A stretch of 64,000 bases of DNA from Elephas maximus indicus. Taxonomy: Eukaryota > Chordata > Mammalia > Proboscidea > Elephantidae. Where the stretch lies: positions 74,395,553 through 74,459,552 of the forward strand of contig NC_064837.1 in assembly GCF_024166365.1 (NCBI RefSeq). Direction: 5' to 3'. The notes beneath the pieces were generated by a model. It was not told the origin of the DNA. It searched no databases and saw only the letters and a list, made by a program, of their open reading frames with translations. Shown piece after piece: positions 26,760 through 41,945 of this stretch. The stretch's first letter is position 1; each line of letters opens with the position of its first letter. A program made the translations under genes and the position numbers.

Positions 26760-27225
26760 AAAGTTCCCAATGGAAACTTGCCTTTGGTTGGAGCCTGTGA
26801 TCCTGGGCTGGGGAGCTGGAGGGCATATAGGAGATGAGGTCACAGATAGATGTCCAAAGTTCTCTGCTCTGTTAAGAAGTGAGGATTCATCCTGTCAGAA
26901 ACCTACTCAAGCCAGAGGATGTTTTCATGTAGGTCAGTGACAGGATCAGAGTTGCTTATGATGCCTCCGGCATTACATGGGATGGGGTAGAGACTGGATG
27001 GGAGGGGAGCCTCAGTTAGGAAGTTCTAGGAACAACAGTCAGGTAAGAGAAGGTGAGCACCTGAGCTAAGGCAATGCCAGAGAAGATGGACATGAGAGCA
27101 TTGTCTTGAGCGATGGTTTTCAGAAACAAACAACTGGTTGCCAGAATGATCCAGTACAATCATGCTTCATCCTGCACTGGACAGGAAAAAAGTATGGCAA
27201 CCCCGTATGCATATCAACACCACCA

Positions 27226-27281
<56 letters not shown>

Positions 27282-28650
27282 ACTTCCATAGCCTAATAGG
27301 ACGAGCGCTTTCCAAATAGCACTTTGCAAATATGAAATGTCTCATTCCTAGGATTTAACACCAGGCATTTGAAACAATCCTTTATAGGAACTGTAATTTC
27401 AAGAAGAAAGAGAAAATAATGAACTCCCACCTTCCACAGGACCCAGCAGCCTCACACTTGTCCATTGTATAAATAAGACCAGAGAAGATGAGACTGGATT
27501 ACAGTGGGATGATTTATAACCCTGTCTGAATACAGATTACATATGGTATTGAAATGCTGGAAGGTTCAAACACAATCAATGGCTGAAATAGTACAGGCAG
27601 CAATATAAGTTTAGGAAAACAACATCTATGAAAAGCCCTAGGAGGAGCTGGATGTATAATTGTTAAGATACCTGTTTTAAATGGTCACATTTGTACGCAG
27701 TAGCAAGGAAAGAAAACCTATTTTAACCCTATTATCTGTAATTCATTGTATCATTACCACTCATCGCTGCATTCCAAAATGTTTCTGCTGGAAAGGAGGG
27801 TGCAACAGAAATTTAACTAGAGAACCAGGAAGAATTCAAAACCAGTAGACAGAGTCAAGGAACTAAATTTGTTTTTCAGGAGGAAAATGTTGATAACAGT
27901 AATAGCGGGCAGTCATGTAATTTCTGTTCCTGAAAGTTACTTTCTAAATAATGCTTTCTTCATTTGCATATTATATGGATTTCTGAGGAAATACTAATCT
28001 TCCAATACCTTGAATCCGTGAGTAAATGCTTGTAGAATGCTCAATGTCCCAATAAGAAGACACTACGAAGAAAAGTATTTCTCTCAAAAATAAAATTTGA
28101 CGACCTGTTCTTGAAGGCAGAGAGCATGCGGTTGACCCCAGCAAATCCAGTACCTAACACGGGGCCCAAACAAGGTAGTCACTCAACAAACGTCGAGTTG
28201 AAAGAGGAATGAATGAACAGGGTGGATAAACGTGCGGATACAGGTCATGATAACGGTGCTGGGCTTGTACAAATAAAAGGAAGGTTATCTTTTTCGAAGT
28301 CATGTTTCCTCTGTAAGAACTCATAAATATTTACAACTGAAGAGTCTCGTGGAAGATGTGAAAAATCCTGATGTTCAAGAAAAGATAAAAATAACCCAAG
28401 TAAGTGTGAAATAAGTAAAGCAGCACAGCAGCAGCGTATTTTGGGAACCCTGATGGAATTCTCTCAGCAAAAGCACACTGCTGTGGCTACGACTAAGGAT
28501 GCTGCTGTTCAGAATAACCGGCAGACAGTGACAATAACTCAATGAAATAATGCTTCTCCAAGGCTATCAAAAATCTACTTCTGACTCACAATCTAAAGTT
28601 AAACTTTTGTGGCGGGAGAAAAGGGAAGGTGAGAGAGAAACCACCACCAT
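26760..28650. other. Repeat-poor intergenic DNA downstream of FAM110B
   Basis: No young SINE or L1 is present. It includes the (CA)n tract and an L2-like relic near 28100-28210. AT-rich unique sequence at 27550-28060 could hold conserved elements but shows no gene. Confidence 0.5.
27231..27279. repeat. (CA)n microsatellite
   Basis: About 24 uninterrupted CA units. Likely length-polymorphic. Open frames through it are artefacts. Confidence 0.98.
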
Positions 28651-28654
28651 GAGT

Positions 28655-30123
28655 GACTGTGCCAGAGCTATTTATTAGCAAAACTTTTTCTTTTTTTTTT
28701 AACGATTTCATAACAACTAAAGTATATACAGCCTTACAGCATTTACAGCAGAAAACGTTTCCTATGAGCTGATGGCGTCTGAGGTAGTACTGCTGCTAAG
28801 TACTTCAGTGTGAGACCACGGCAGCCATGGAGCAGACCGCCGTGAGGTTACCTTGCTGCTACCCCAACACAGCTGTCAGCTGACAGCCAGCTAACCTGGA
28901 GGACAGGTGACTGAAAAGAAAAAGAGCAAGTTGATAGGCAGTGCTGGAGAGCATGAGGGTGGAAAAGCCACACACTGTCATGTCTCTGCAGTTTCCTAGA
29001 GCAGTAACAAAGTCTATAGCCTGAGGAAATAGCATATGCAAGACAACGTAGTCATGTTGCTCACAGAGGACTCAGCCACCAAATGTGTTTCCTTTGAAGA
29101 GGAGACTTCATACTGTTATGGCTGTGTACTTCCATTTCTGCTCATGTCTTTAAAAAGCTCAAACTGAACAAAAGCCCTACTCCCTTCTCCCAAGTAAAAC
29201 AAGAACGGGGTGGGGGGGGGGTAGAATTAGGGAGGAAAGAAGGAAGAGGAAGAAACAGCATAGACTTAGCTCCTGATTCTCCCCTATCAAAAAAAAAAAA
29301 ATTTTTTTTTAAGGCATTCAGTATCAGCTTTAGGATAGCCAGTCCTGCCTACACATTAATAGAGGAAATTTTGGAATTATCCCCAAACAAGACAACATCC
29401 ACAAAACCCCACACCCAACCTCCTAGCTGTAGTCATCCACCCTTCATGGTATTGGATCATCTTCCATTGGGAGCAGTATTACACAGAACCACCACCATTT
29501 ACACACTGAGTCAAACACAAAACTTAGCACTGTTGCCCCAACAATCACTCCAGTAAGTGGCAAGAGAATTTCCATAAGTAAATGATTAACAGCAAGCTCA
29601 CCACTTTATGCCTCAGAAAATCCAACCTACTTACTTCTACTTCCGGCCACTTGGTCTCTCTCTTTAATAGCAGATCCCAAGTGTGTTCCCATGGTTATGG
29701 TCTCTCACACAGGCAAATCAGCTTTTTTATTTTAAAAAGATTCTACTCTCAACTTATAAGCCAGTTGATAAAACTTTTAATTAAGACACAATAGCGTGGG
29801 ATATAAAAACACAAGAACCACATAAATATTGAAGAAGTCGTATGCTATTTTCGTGTAAACAGTTCTGCTGAAGAAGGAAGCCCTAATCAGATTCGGTCCG
29901 GGACTTTTGGCAGATGACGTGTGTGCAGCCAGGCTCTGTGGCGATGGTTCCTGCGGAAGCCAGGTCATCCCCCCGTTGACAGGCATGCAACTCGGAGACA
30001 TTGCACAACAAGCAACACAAAGAGCGTGGGGAAGCTCACAAGACTGCAAGGGGACCTCACGACCTTCACAACTGAGTGTGCACAGACGGACACCCCCTCC
30101 CTCCCTCTTCCTCGCGCACGGCC
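28655..30123 (-). other. FAM110B: FAM110B 3' UTR
   Basis: About 1.47 kb of AT-rich, repeat-free sequence between the stop codon and the best polyadenylation signal. An alternative AATAAA at 29726-29731 (read as TTTATT on plus) would give a 3' UTR of only about 400 bases. The extent is inferred from signals, not from transcripts. Confidence 0.65.
28671..28676 (-). terminator. FAM110B polyadenylation signal
   Basis: AATAAA on the minus strand, followed 25-35 bases downstream by the G/T-rich GGTGGTGGTTTCTC. Cleavage is expected near 28655. Confidence 0.6.
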
Positions 30124-32793
<2,670 letters not shown>

Positions 32794-32804
32794 TGTAAAT
32801 AAGG

Positions 32805-32963
32805 AAACCCTGGTGGCGTAGTGGTTAAGTGCTTCGGCTGCTAACCAAAGGGTTGGCAGTTCGAATCCGCCAGGCGCTCCTTGGAAACTCTATGGGGCAG
32901 TTCTACTCTGTCCTATAGGGTTCCTATGAGTCGGAATCGCCTCGACGGCACTGGGTTGGGGAG
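32805..32963 (+). mobile_element. AfroSINE, short form, 11-bp target duplication
   Basis: AAACCCTGGTGGCGTAGTGG head, TTCGAATCCGCC B box, GAGTCGGAATCGCCTCGACGG tail. TGTAAATAAGG is exactly duplicated at 32794-32804 and 32964-32974. The low divergence suggests a fairly young insertion. Confidence 0.96.
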
Positions 32964-32974
32964 TGTAAATAAGG

Positions 32975-33845
32975 TGATAATACTACAAAATCATTTGTTC
33001 CCCAGGTAAGAAAATTAACTATTAATAACAAGCCCAGGGAAAAAAAAGTCCTGATAGTTCTCATCTTCTGAAACACTTGCTCTCTAAATATAACCCATCG
33101 TTTTGTGAGAGACAATTTTGGTAATCTGCAAAGGGATTTGTTCTAATAAAAATATTTTTCCATGCAAGATCTGAGAAGCCTAAGGCAATTTCTAGTTTCC
33201 GCTGATTGTGCAGTTCTATTCCGATACTTCAATTTTGTTTTAAAACAACCTCCTCTCATTAAGATTAAATGAGATTGTTTCTTTGAACATATTTTGAATG
33301 AAGTGCCAGAAGGGGAACCTAGATTCCTCTGGGGAGCCTCCGAGTCTCAGCCCCAGCTGTCTGCCTGTCTACCACCATGGGCTTCTGGTCCAGTAGAGAT
33401 GAACTCAGCTCTCCTGGGAAGGATGGACAACCTCATTCTTCCTCCACCAAGAGGCTCAGGAGCTGGAAAGAGGAGGCAGAGCCTGGGTGTCACACTGAGG
33501 GTGCCTGAGGGAGAGTTGCCCCAGAATAGGCTATGCTTCCACTGAGAGCCATGGAACCCCTTCCACCAACCACCTCTGGGGCTTTTAAAATGCATCCATG
33601 GAGGGCAGAGGGCCAGAAAGCTTGGGGCACAATGAAGGGTACCCATCTGCGCCCATCGCCTTTGTGCCTATGGACCAAAGCAGACCTCCAGCCAATGGAC
33701 GGCAGAAGACAGAACTTGTATCCTTTCTCCTGGGGCCTCGGTCTCCTTCTTTGTGATAAGGAGGTAGTTAGACTAGATTTCTGTGATACCTTCTAGCTCT
33801 AAAACGATATGGTATCCAGAAGCTGAACCATCACTTGTTTGTCAG
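32975..33845. other. Presumed intron, nothing recognised
   Basis: Unique-looking DNA; open frames at 33294-33796 have no recognisable product. Confidence 0.45.
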
Positions 33846-33849
33846 CTTA

Positions 33850-34212
33850 TCCTACTGTGGTGGCATTCGTGTTGCTATGATGCTGGAAGCTATGCCACCG
33901 GTATTTCAAATACCAGGAGGGTCATCTCTGGTGAACAGGCTTCAGCGGGACTTACAGAGTAAAGCAGACTAGGAAGAAAGGCCTGGCTATCTACTTTTGA
34001 AAATCAGTCAATGAAAATTCTATGGATCACAATAGAACATTGTTCAATATAATGCCGGAAGATGAGCCCCCGAGGTTGGAAGGCACTCAAAATACACAGT
34101 GGCAGCAACAATGGACATCGTGAAGGTGGTGCCACAGGACCACACATTGTTTAGTTCTGTTGTACATGAGGTCACTATGAGTCGAAGGTGACTTAACGAC
34201 AACCAACAACAA
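33850..34212 (+). mobile_element. Internally deleted RTE-derived element
   Basis: The first about 250 bases (GTTGCTATGATGCTGGAAGC, GCCACCGGTATTTCAAATACC, GCCGGAAGATGAGCCCCCGAGG) look like the 5' region of the elephant RTE/BovB-like LINE. At about 34105 this jumps directly to the RTE 3' end (CAACAATGGACATCGTG, TTCTGTTGTACATGAGGTC, ATGAGTCGAAGGTGACTTAA). The whole coding region is missing, leaving a short non-autonomous derivative with an (AAC)-like tail. Confidence 0.75.
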
Positions 34213-34674
34213 TAACTGCCACAGCAAGGAGCTAAGGATTAGCTGTTTCCCATTTCAAAATGGCAAATCAGAATATTGATGAATGGCTGAATTTACTGTT
34301 CTCAGGGAGATGCTCTTTGAATGATGGATTGTAATTATCATAAAATGTCCACTGGTAAGGGTCCCTGGAAACGCAATTAAGGCTCAGGCCAGCCTTGGCC
34401 GTCTTCTTTTCTATCACCAGAAGCTCAGAAATCTACTGGTACTGTCTTCACACGGCTGTGTGCCCAATCCGTCTGTTAAGGTGGGGCTCTGATACACTCC
34501 AGACACTCAGTACTCATTACTCTCAAAGCGCAAGAGTATGTCTTCTAGGAAGCACTCCCCGAAAAGCTGGAAAAGGTGGGGTCACATAGCAGAGAAACCC
34601 TGGGAGGGCCTGGGGGAAAGGCCTCTGGCCATGCTTGTTTGCTCCCCACCTACAATCTTAGTAATCAGTTAAAA

Positions 34675-34885
34675 ACAAGCAAAAACACAAAACAGTTGCC
34701 ATTCAGTCAACTCCGACTCATGGTGACCCCCTCTGTGTCCGAGTAGAACTGTGCTCCACAGGGTTTTCAGTGGCTGATTTTTTCAAAATTGCCAAGCCTT
34801 CCTCCCAAGGCACCTCTGGGTGGACTCAAACCTCCAACCTTTTGTTTGGTAGTCAAATGCACTAACCATTTGTGTACCCAAGGAC
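34675..34885 (-). mobile_element. AfroSINE, older long form
   Basis: GTCAACTCCGACTCATGGTGA tail, GGCTGATTTTTTCAAAATTGCC middle, CTGGGTGGACTCAAACC B-box region. Diverged. Confidence 0.85.
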
Positions 34886-34904
34886 TCCCTGGGAAGCAAT
34901 TAAA

Positions 34905-35063
34905 AAAAAAAAAAGTTGTCTTTAAGTTGATTCCGACTCATAGTGACCCTGTGGGACAGAACAGAACTGCCCCGTAGGGTTTGCAAGGAGCGGCTGGTGG
35001 ATTCGAACTGCCAACTTTTGGTTAGCAGCCGGAGCATTTAACCACTTCGCGATCACCAGGGGG
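34905..35063 (-). mobile_element. AfroSINE, short form
   Basis: AAGTTGATTCCGACTCATAGT tail, TGGTGGATTCGAACTGCC B box, GGTTAGCAGCCGGAGCATTT head. It follows the previous copy after a short A-rich spacer. Confidence 0.93.
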
Positions 35064-35065
35064 TA

Positions 35066-36765
35066 AAACCAGTGTGAAAGGATTAGGTTAGAAACGGTAA
35101 CTACTGGCAACGACTGTACACTTTATTTCCTTTTGTTCCCCCTCTTTCTTTGCCATTCCCAATTTTCCAACACAGTGACGATCATTAAGATACCCACGGT
35201 TGGCGTTTAAGGCTTTTAATTTGAACTCTTTGGGTGGGGGTGGGGAGTGGGGGGTGGGGATGGGGAGGAAGCATCTTACTGGAAGAATCCAAAACAACAG
35301 AAAAAGCTGTGGAACTGACTGGGTAGTACAGGATCAGCACAAGGCACGCTCCAAGTTTTCACCCTGTTTTTGCCAACAAACTAAACCTTCTTCAAAAATA
35401 ATGAAGGTGGCTTAGGCTGCTCCTTCTCTTAACACTTAATCCTCAACTCCTGTTCTTTTACGTTTTGGTTTTTAAACAGTGTTGGGAGGGGCAGAGCCAA
35501 AAGTTCCGGTGTAGCCTGCACTCCAGTTACGATGTAGACCAGGTACATTCAATGAGGCCGATCAGGTACACACCTGGTAAATGTGAACTGCATTTTGATG
35601 TCGCAAGTGTGACATACCTTTAACTTTGTGGCATGTGACCCTGATGCAAGACTGCAGGAAGACTCTACACGGATGGGGAGGGCATCTCTTTCCTCTCCAC
35701 GTTGTTTCGGGGAAGGAAAATGAGAGCTCAGCCACTAGAGTTTTCATAAACAAAAGTAATTAGAAAGCCCCACTTGATCCATGACTTACAGCTGAGGGAG
35801 AACGACAGCCCGAGGGAGAAACTTCCATTCACAAATCATTTTGGCTACATTTTGCCCTGTTTAATACTCGTTTGAAAATTGCAGGAAAGCATAAAAAGGA
35901 CTGAGCAGAGGAAATTTGGCAGAGGTGAGGTGCAACACAGCCCACGATCCTGAGCGGTGCCTGCTGCTCCTCCCAGCGAGGAACAAGGCCTGGTGGGCAA
36001 GGCCTGGTCTGTGCGGGAGGCTTGGTGCAGAGAGCCAGCGGGAACCGGCAGGCGCAGGGGCGAGGGGGAGAGACGGTATCTCCCACTCACGGTAGTGACG
36101 CTCCTCAATGTGCTCGCTCATCCTCTGGGAACCTTGTCAAATGCAGCAAATTTGGGGTGGGTCCCATTTCTAACCAGATCCCAGGTGACACTGGCCCACT
36201 GGGGACGGGGAACAGGAGGAAGCATATTTCTGGAGCAGCCAGCCCCTCACAAGAACTGAAGTGCCTCTGGCACAGAGGGAATGGGCTGAGATGCCAAGGT
36301 TTCTTGTCTCTTACATGAGCAAAGTCTGAGGCTTTTCAGGCATGGAAATAGCAATCTCAGAGAACTGAAGTTTTTAAAAATCAAAGCTGCCTGACTCCTT
36401 CTAATTTCAAATCTGCCAGCAGTTCACAGGGGCTCACAGGTAAAGACCATGCTCTTAACTGACTGTGACATCAGGCTGGTCCTAAGTACATCTCTAACCC
36501 TTGAAGCAGTGACTGATACAAAAGGAGCCCCAATATGCACAGCCATTTATTTAAAAAATGCTAATATGAACGTTCCTTTAAAGCAGTGAGTGTCTAAATG
36601 CTTATCAGATAACATGAATGGAGGCAGGAGACTGGGTGACTACAGCCTGTGTAAAGGGGACCCCAGCTACATCCTGCCACTGGGGACTATGGCTCCTTGT
36701 TGCTGTCGGAAACTCAGATTTCTGACTAAAACACTGGGGACTGACTTGGTTGCTCATTTGCTAAA
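35066..36765. other. Presumed intron, nothing recognised
   Basis: Mixed unique sequence, G-rich at 35230-35272. Overlapping antisense frames at 35829-36318 show no known product. Confidence 0.45.
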
Positions 36766-36769
36766 AAAC

Positions 36770-36950
36770 CAAAATCAAACTCATTACTGTTGAGCTGCTA
36801 CCAACTCATGGCGATCCTATGTGTTACAGAGTAGAACTGCTCCATAGGGTTTTCAATGGTGGTGATCTTTATGAAAGCAGATTGCCAGGCCTTTCTTCTG
36901 TGGCACCACAGCGTGCATTCAAACTGCCAATCTTTCGGTTAGCAGCTGTT
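36770..36950 (-). mobile_element. AfroSINE, longer form, head truncated
   Basis: CTACCAACTCATGGCGATCC tail, AGCAGATTGCCAGGCCTTTC middle, TTCAAACTGCCAATC B-box region, GGTTAGCAGCTG. The head is incomplete. Confidence 0.85.
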
Positions 36951-39512
36951 TGTGCCATTTTTGTTGTGGTAAGTAAAAACAAAAAGGTAGCTCATGCTTC
37001 ATCAATCTTTAAATTGCAAGCAGGAAGGAAAGTTTTGGAGTTAGAGCAAGGAACCTGGGACCTGAATAAACCCTGAATTCACCCATGGGGGTTTCTGAAG
37101 TCTGTGAAAATGGGTCACTTCTCAAGTGTGTTAAGGCAGAATACAGAGACGGTAACCTACTATTTTAAAGGGTGAACCTGACTAATTCAACTGCAAGGTA
37201 CCTAACATCTTGGTGTCTTGATTTTCTCATCTATAAAAATGAATGTATTGAATTCAGTGAGCCTGAAAATGTCTTCAGCTCAAACTTTCTATTATTCTAG
37301 GGAGGCAAACAGCCAAAGAATCAATCTACCTTCGAGGTTAGTTAAGAGCTCGAGAAGAACTGATTCTTCTAGTTTCCTAATATCAGATCACAAAACACAA
37401 TATGTATAAAACTGTCCCACGAAATACTGCTTTTGATTTTTTTTTTTTTTTGGTAATATTATTTGTGCTTACTGACTTTAGACATAAGATTTCACCTTGA
37501 TGGGAGATCATTCTCAAGTCTATATTCTTATTTCTTTCCCCCATTTAAGAACAGAATCACATCCTTGTCATTGAAGTAAAAAATGCACAATTCCTATGAC
37601 AATGCTAACATCTGAATCTTTCCAAACGCAAAGGGGAATACACTCATATGTACGAGTGCTTACTGGATTATGGACTGTGTTCAATCAATAGGCCAGTACC
37701 TATTCACTGAGCAATTACCCGTAAGGTGTAAACACAAAACAAAACAAAAACAGAAAAGTCAATAATTTAGAAGAAAGATTCAGAACACAAGAAGTATTGG
37801 TTGATTAACGTTGATAAATGCAGCAGGACTGTCTCAAGGACATGAAGTAGGAGGCGCAGTGAAGAGGGAGATTGCGTGAGGAAAAGTATATAAGGTAGAA
37901 CGTTGGCACCAACCCTCAAAGCAACTCTCTAGAACTCATGGTACATTCTAGAAACTGAAACACACTCTTGAGAGCTCACGGAACATTCTAGAAACTAAAC
38001 TGCATCCCTGTGGCTGGAGCCAAGTGTTAGGAATAGAGGGGTGAGATACCTACTGGGGGCAGGAAGAAATTCTTTGTATTCTTACACACAGAATAATGGG
38101 AAGGCACTAAAGGGTGGCTAAGCATTTGTGACATGTTCAGGTTTGTATTTTCAAAACATCCCCCTGGCAGCAGAGTGAGGACGGACTAGAGGGGACTATG
38201 TGGGCAGTAGAGAGGCAGTCAAAGCCGTCCAGGGAGGAGAGGTGATGACTGGGCTCTGAGCACAGGTGGCACTGCCTATGGGTCTGAGTCCTGCCTCACC
38301 CTGTAATGTCTGAGCAGCCTTGGGCAGATTACCTCACCTTCCTGTACCCATGTGGAAATGGGCATACTAATAGCACTTACCTTTTCAGGGGTTTGAGAAG
38401 GTTAACTAAAAGCACAGACAAGAGGTGCTGCAAAGGGACTTTATATTATCACTATCAGGCACTACCTCTGGGGGTGGGGAGAAGTGCAGACAGCATTAAG
38501 AGATGTTCAGAAGTGCATGTGACTTTGAGACCAACTGGATGTGGGGGCAAGAAGGCAGCAAGGACAGATGGACTACTAGAAGGAGCTGGTGAGGAAGTGC
38601 CCAGCGCCCTCGTGTTCCTGCCCTGCCTGCCTCTCCCGTCCAACCCTCTGCTGTTTCTCATTTGCACCCAGGCTCAAGCCAAACAAGAACTATGGCGGTC
38701 CCTCTGAACCACCGTTCTGTTCACACACACCCGCCGTTCCCTCTAAATGAGAATTGCATGAATCCTGTCATCTTTTAACAGGCATCATAAACAGTTAACG
38801 ATACCGTGGTTATAACAAAATATTATACTTAAGAGCAAAACGTATTCATAAATAATGCTTAATTACTGCGGGTCAAACGAAGCAGAGTTGGCCCATTTGG
38901 AAGACATTAATTTATCTAATTTAATTACTAAGATCCATCCGTTTTCCAACATCTTCCCTTTTCCTTCCCTCCCTGGCACATACACAGTCACTGTTATTAA
39001 CTCCTTTCATACCGTGAGGGTAACTTGTAAATGAAAATAACAAAAGTGAAAAAATGAATTGAAGGGGTAGGCAAACAAAAGTATGTATCAAAGGGACTGA
39101 AGTTTCGTACTCTAAACTGACTGGAAACTAAGAAATTAGAGGGCCAGCCATCTGGACACATTAAGCCAAAACCCCCACCCTTTCAGGGCCTGTACTTTTT
39201 CAGTTACTAAATGAGGTGTCTCCATTCTTATCTCCACAGTAAAATCCCTCACAACCTACAGTTCTGAGGGCTAAATCTTGTCCTTATTGACCTTGGTGTG
39301 GCTGCCAGTCATCAGCTCGAAGTTGTAAGTAAATTAACCTTCTAGCCAACAACACTAGCACTTTGTATGTTCTTTGAAACCATTGGCTTTTTCTAATATT
39401 GACATTTTTGATTTCAGTGTCTTAGTCATTTTTTAGATTATTCTTTCAGTTGGCTAGAGCAGGTCTTCACTTGTTATTAAAGAAGTATTATCACTGGTAG
39501 CTCCCCAAAATG
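36951..39512. other. Presumed intron; MIR at 38240-38410; AT-rich candidate conserved element at 38750-38960
   Basis: A MIR relic is recognised from CCTTGGGCAGATTACCTCACC. The tract at 38750-38960 is repeat-free and carries several TAATTA-type motifs. No gene. Confidence 0.45.
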
Positions 39513-41095
39513 AAAACTTATGGTCATCCAAAGACTTCATCAAAAGAGTAAAAAGAAATTTTTGGCTAGACAAATCCAATCAGCGTCTATTTAATTGCCA
39601 AAGTCTGCAAGATACTGCAAAATCTCAACAACAAAAAGGCAAATCCCAATTAAAAAGCTGGAAAAGGATATGAACAGGCACTTCACCAAAGAAGACATTC
39701 AGGTGGCTAACAGATACATGAGGAAATGCTCACGATCATTAGCCATTAGAGAAATGCAAATCAAAACTGCAATGAGATACCATCTCACCCCAATGAGGCT
39801 GACATTAATCCAAAAAACACAAAATAATAAATGTTGGAGAGGTTGTGGAGAGACTGGAACACTCATATACTGCTCGTGGGAACGTAAAATGGTACAACCA
39901 CTTTGGAAATCGATGTGGTGCCTCCTTAAAATGCTAGAAATAGAACTACCATTAAAAAAAAAAACAAAAACTACCATACGATCCAGCAATCCCACTCCTT
40001 GGAATATATCCTAGAGAAATAAGAGCCTTTACACGAACAGATATATGCACACCCATGTTCACTGCAGCACTGTTTACAATAGCAAAAAGATGGACGCAAC
40101 CAAGGTGCCCATCAACGGATGAATGGATAAATGAATTATGGTATATTCAGACAACGGAATACTACTCATTGATAAAGAACAACGATGAATTCATGAAACA
40201 TTTCATAACATGGAGGAATCTGGAAGGCATTATGCTGAGTGAAATTAGTCGCAAAAGGACAAATATTGTATGAGACTACTATTATAAGAACTCAAGGAAA
40301 GGTTTAAACACATAAGAAAACATTCTTTGATGGTTACGAGGCTAGGGAGGGAGGGACGGGGTATTCACTAACTACATAGTAGACAAGAAAACGTTCTGCA
40401 TCCCACTTTGGTAGGTGGCATCTGGGGTCTTAAAAGCTAACAAGTGGCCACCTAAGATGCATCAATTGGTCTCAGCCCACCTAGAGCAAAGGAGAATGAC
40501 AAACACCAAAGACACAAGGAAAATATGAGTGGAAGAGACAGACAGGGCCACATAAACCAGAGACTACATCAGCCTGAGACCAGAAGAACTAGATGGTGCC
40601 TGGCTACAACCGATGACTGCCCTGACAGGGAGCACACAGAGAACCCCTGAGGGAGCAGGAGAAAAGTGGGATGCAGACCTCAAATTCTAGGAAAAAGACC
40701 AGAATTAATGGTCTGAGACTGGAAGGATCCCAAAGGACACGACCCCCAGGCTCTCTGTTAGCCCAAACTAAAACAATCCCTGAAGCCAACTTTTCAGACA
40801 AAGATTGGACTGGACTATAAGACATAAAATGATACTGGTGAGAAGTGTGCTTCTTGGCTAAAGTAGACACATGAGACTGTGTGGGCAGCTCCTGTTTGGA
40901 GATGAGATGAGAAGGCAGAGAGGGGGACAGGAGCTGGATGAATGGACAGGGGAAACACAGGTGGAGACGAGGAGTGCGCTGTCTCATTAGGGGGAGAGCA
41001 ACTAGGGTCACATAACAATGTGTGTATAAGTTTTTGTAAGAGAAACTTAATTGTAAACTTCACTTAAAGCACAATAAAAAAAAAAAAGAAAAAAT
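39513..41095 (+). mobile_element. 5'-truncated L1
   Basis: Plus-strand L1 3' end: ORF2 C-terminus from about 39520, stop at 40273, 3' UTR 40274-41076, poly-A 41078-41095. The 3' UTR matches the minus-strand copies at 8500-9525 and 11225-11796. No certain target duplication. Confidence 0.92.
39595..40273 (+). pseudogene. L1 ORF2 C-terminal fragment, frameshifted
   Basis: C-terminal L1 ORF2 in two frames: 39595-40014 ([16 protein letters not shown]) and 40055-40273 ([12 protein letters not shown], ending at 40273). The break is caused by an extra A-rich piece of about 25 bases at 39952-39976. Near 39890 the normal H-C-W-W-E-C cysteine pattern reads Y-C-S-W-E-R. Non-functional. Confidence 0.88.
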
Positions 41096-41170
41096 TTATA
41101 TACTGGCTTGCAACAAAAGTATTATCTTGTCCCAGGTTTCCATTACTTCATTTTAATGTTTTTTTTTTTT

Positions 41171-41255
41171 CGTTCCCATCGAGTCGATTCTGACTCATAG
41201 CTACCCTATAGGACAGAGGAGAGATGTCCCGTAGGATCTCCAAGGAGCAGTTAGT
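41171..41255 (-). mobile_element. AfroSINE fragment
   Basis: CATCGAGTCGATTCTGACTCA tail and CCAAGGAGCAGTTAGTG body only; the tRNA head is missing. It abuts an MLT1 LTR. Confidence 0.8.
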
Positions 41256-41600
41256 GTCCCGCAAATATTCATGTCTATCCAGAACCTCAGAATGTGACCT
41301 TATTTGGAAACAGGGTCTTTGCAGACGTAACTAGTTAAGGTCATACTAGATTAGAGTGGGCCCTGAATTCAATGACTGGTGCCTTTGTAAGATACAGGAG
41401 AGACACACTGACATAGGGAAGAAGGCCGTGTGATAAGAGACGCAGATACTGGCATGATACAGCTATAAGCCAAGGAATGCCAAGGATTGCCAGCAACCAC
41501 CAGAAGGTAGGAGAGAGGCAAGAACAGGTTGTCTCTCAGAGCCTCCAGAAGCAACCAACCCTGCTAACCCCTTGATTTCAGGCAACTGTGTTTCCTGGGC
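41256..41600 (+). mobile_element. MLT1-type (MaLR) LTR
   Basis: AATGTGACCTTATTTGGAAAC and GGGTCTTTGCAGACGTAACTAG, then AGTGGGCCCTGAATTCAATG and GCCAAGGAATGCCAAGG are MLT1 blocks. The start of the LTR is replaced by the SINE fragment. Confidence 0.75.
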
Positions 41601-41908
41601 CCCACGTGTATTTGGGGAAAGCTGGTTTTCTGGGGTTATCTTAAAAAAGCCCTCTCCCGCCCCCCACCCCACCACCCAAAGAAGACTTCTGAAGAGGCAG
41701 AAAGATGCTACCAGAGGGACTGTTTGGCCCAAGCACTGTGCAAGCACCCACTAGCTGGAGGAGAGGCTCAGTGGCTCCCAGGGGACCCAAGTGCTCCCAA
41801 AAAAACCGGGCCAAATCTGCTGCACCCACGGGACAGAGGACCAGACCACAGCGGTGAGGGCCAAGGGAGACAGGGCTTTACCTCCCCTCTTCACTCTTTG
41901 CGCCCCCA

Positions 41909-41912
<4 letters not shown>

Positions 41913-41943
<31 letters not shown>
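41913..41943. repeat. (CA)n microsatellite
   Basis: About 15 CA units. Confidence 0.95.

Positions 41944-41945
<2 letters not shown>

Noticed and set aside
27106-27319. Open frames encoding Thr-His repeats
   Set aside because: Translation of a (CA)n microsatellite.
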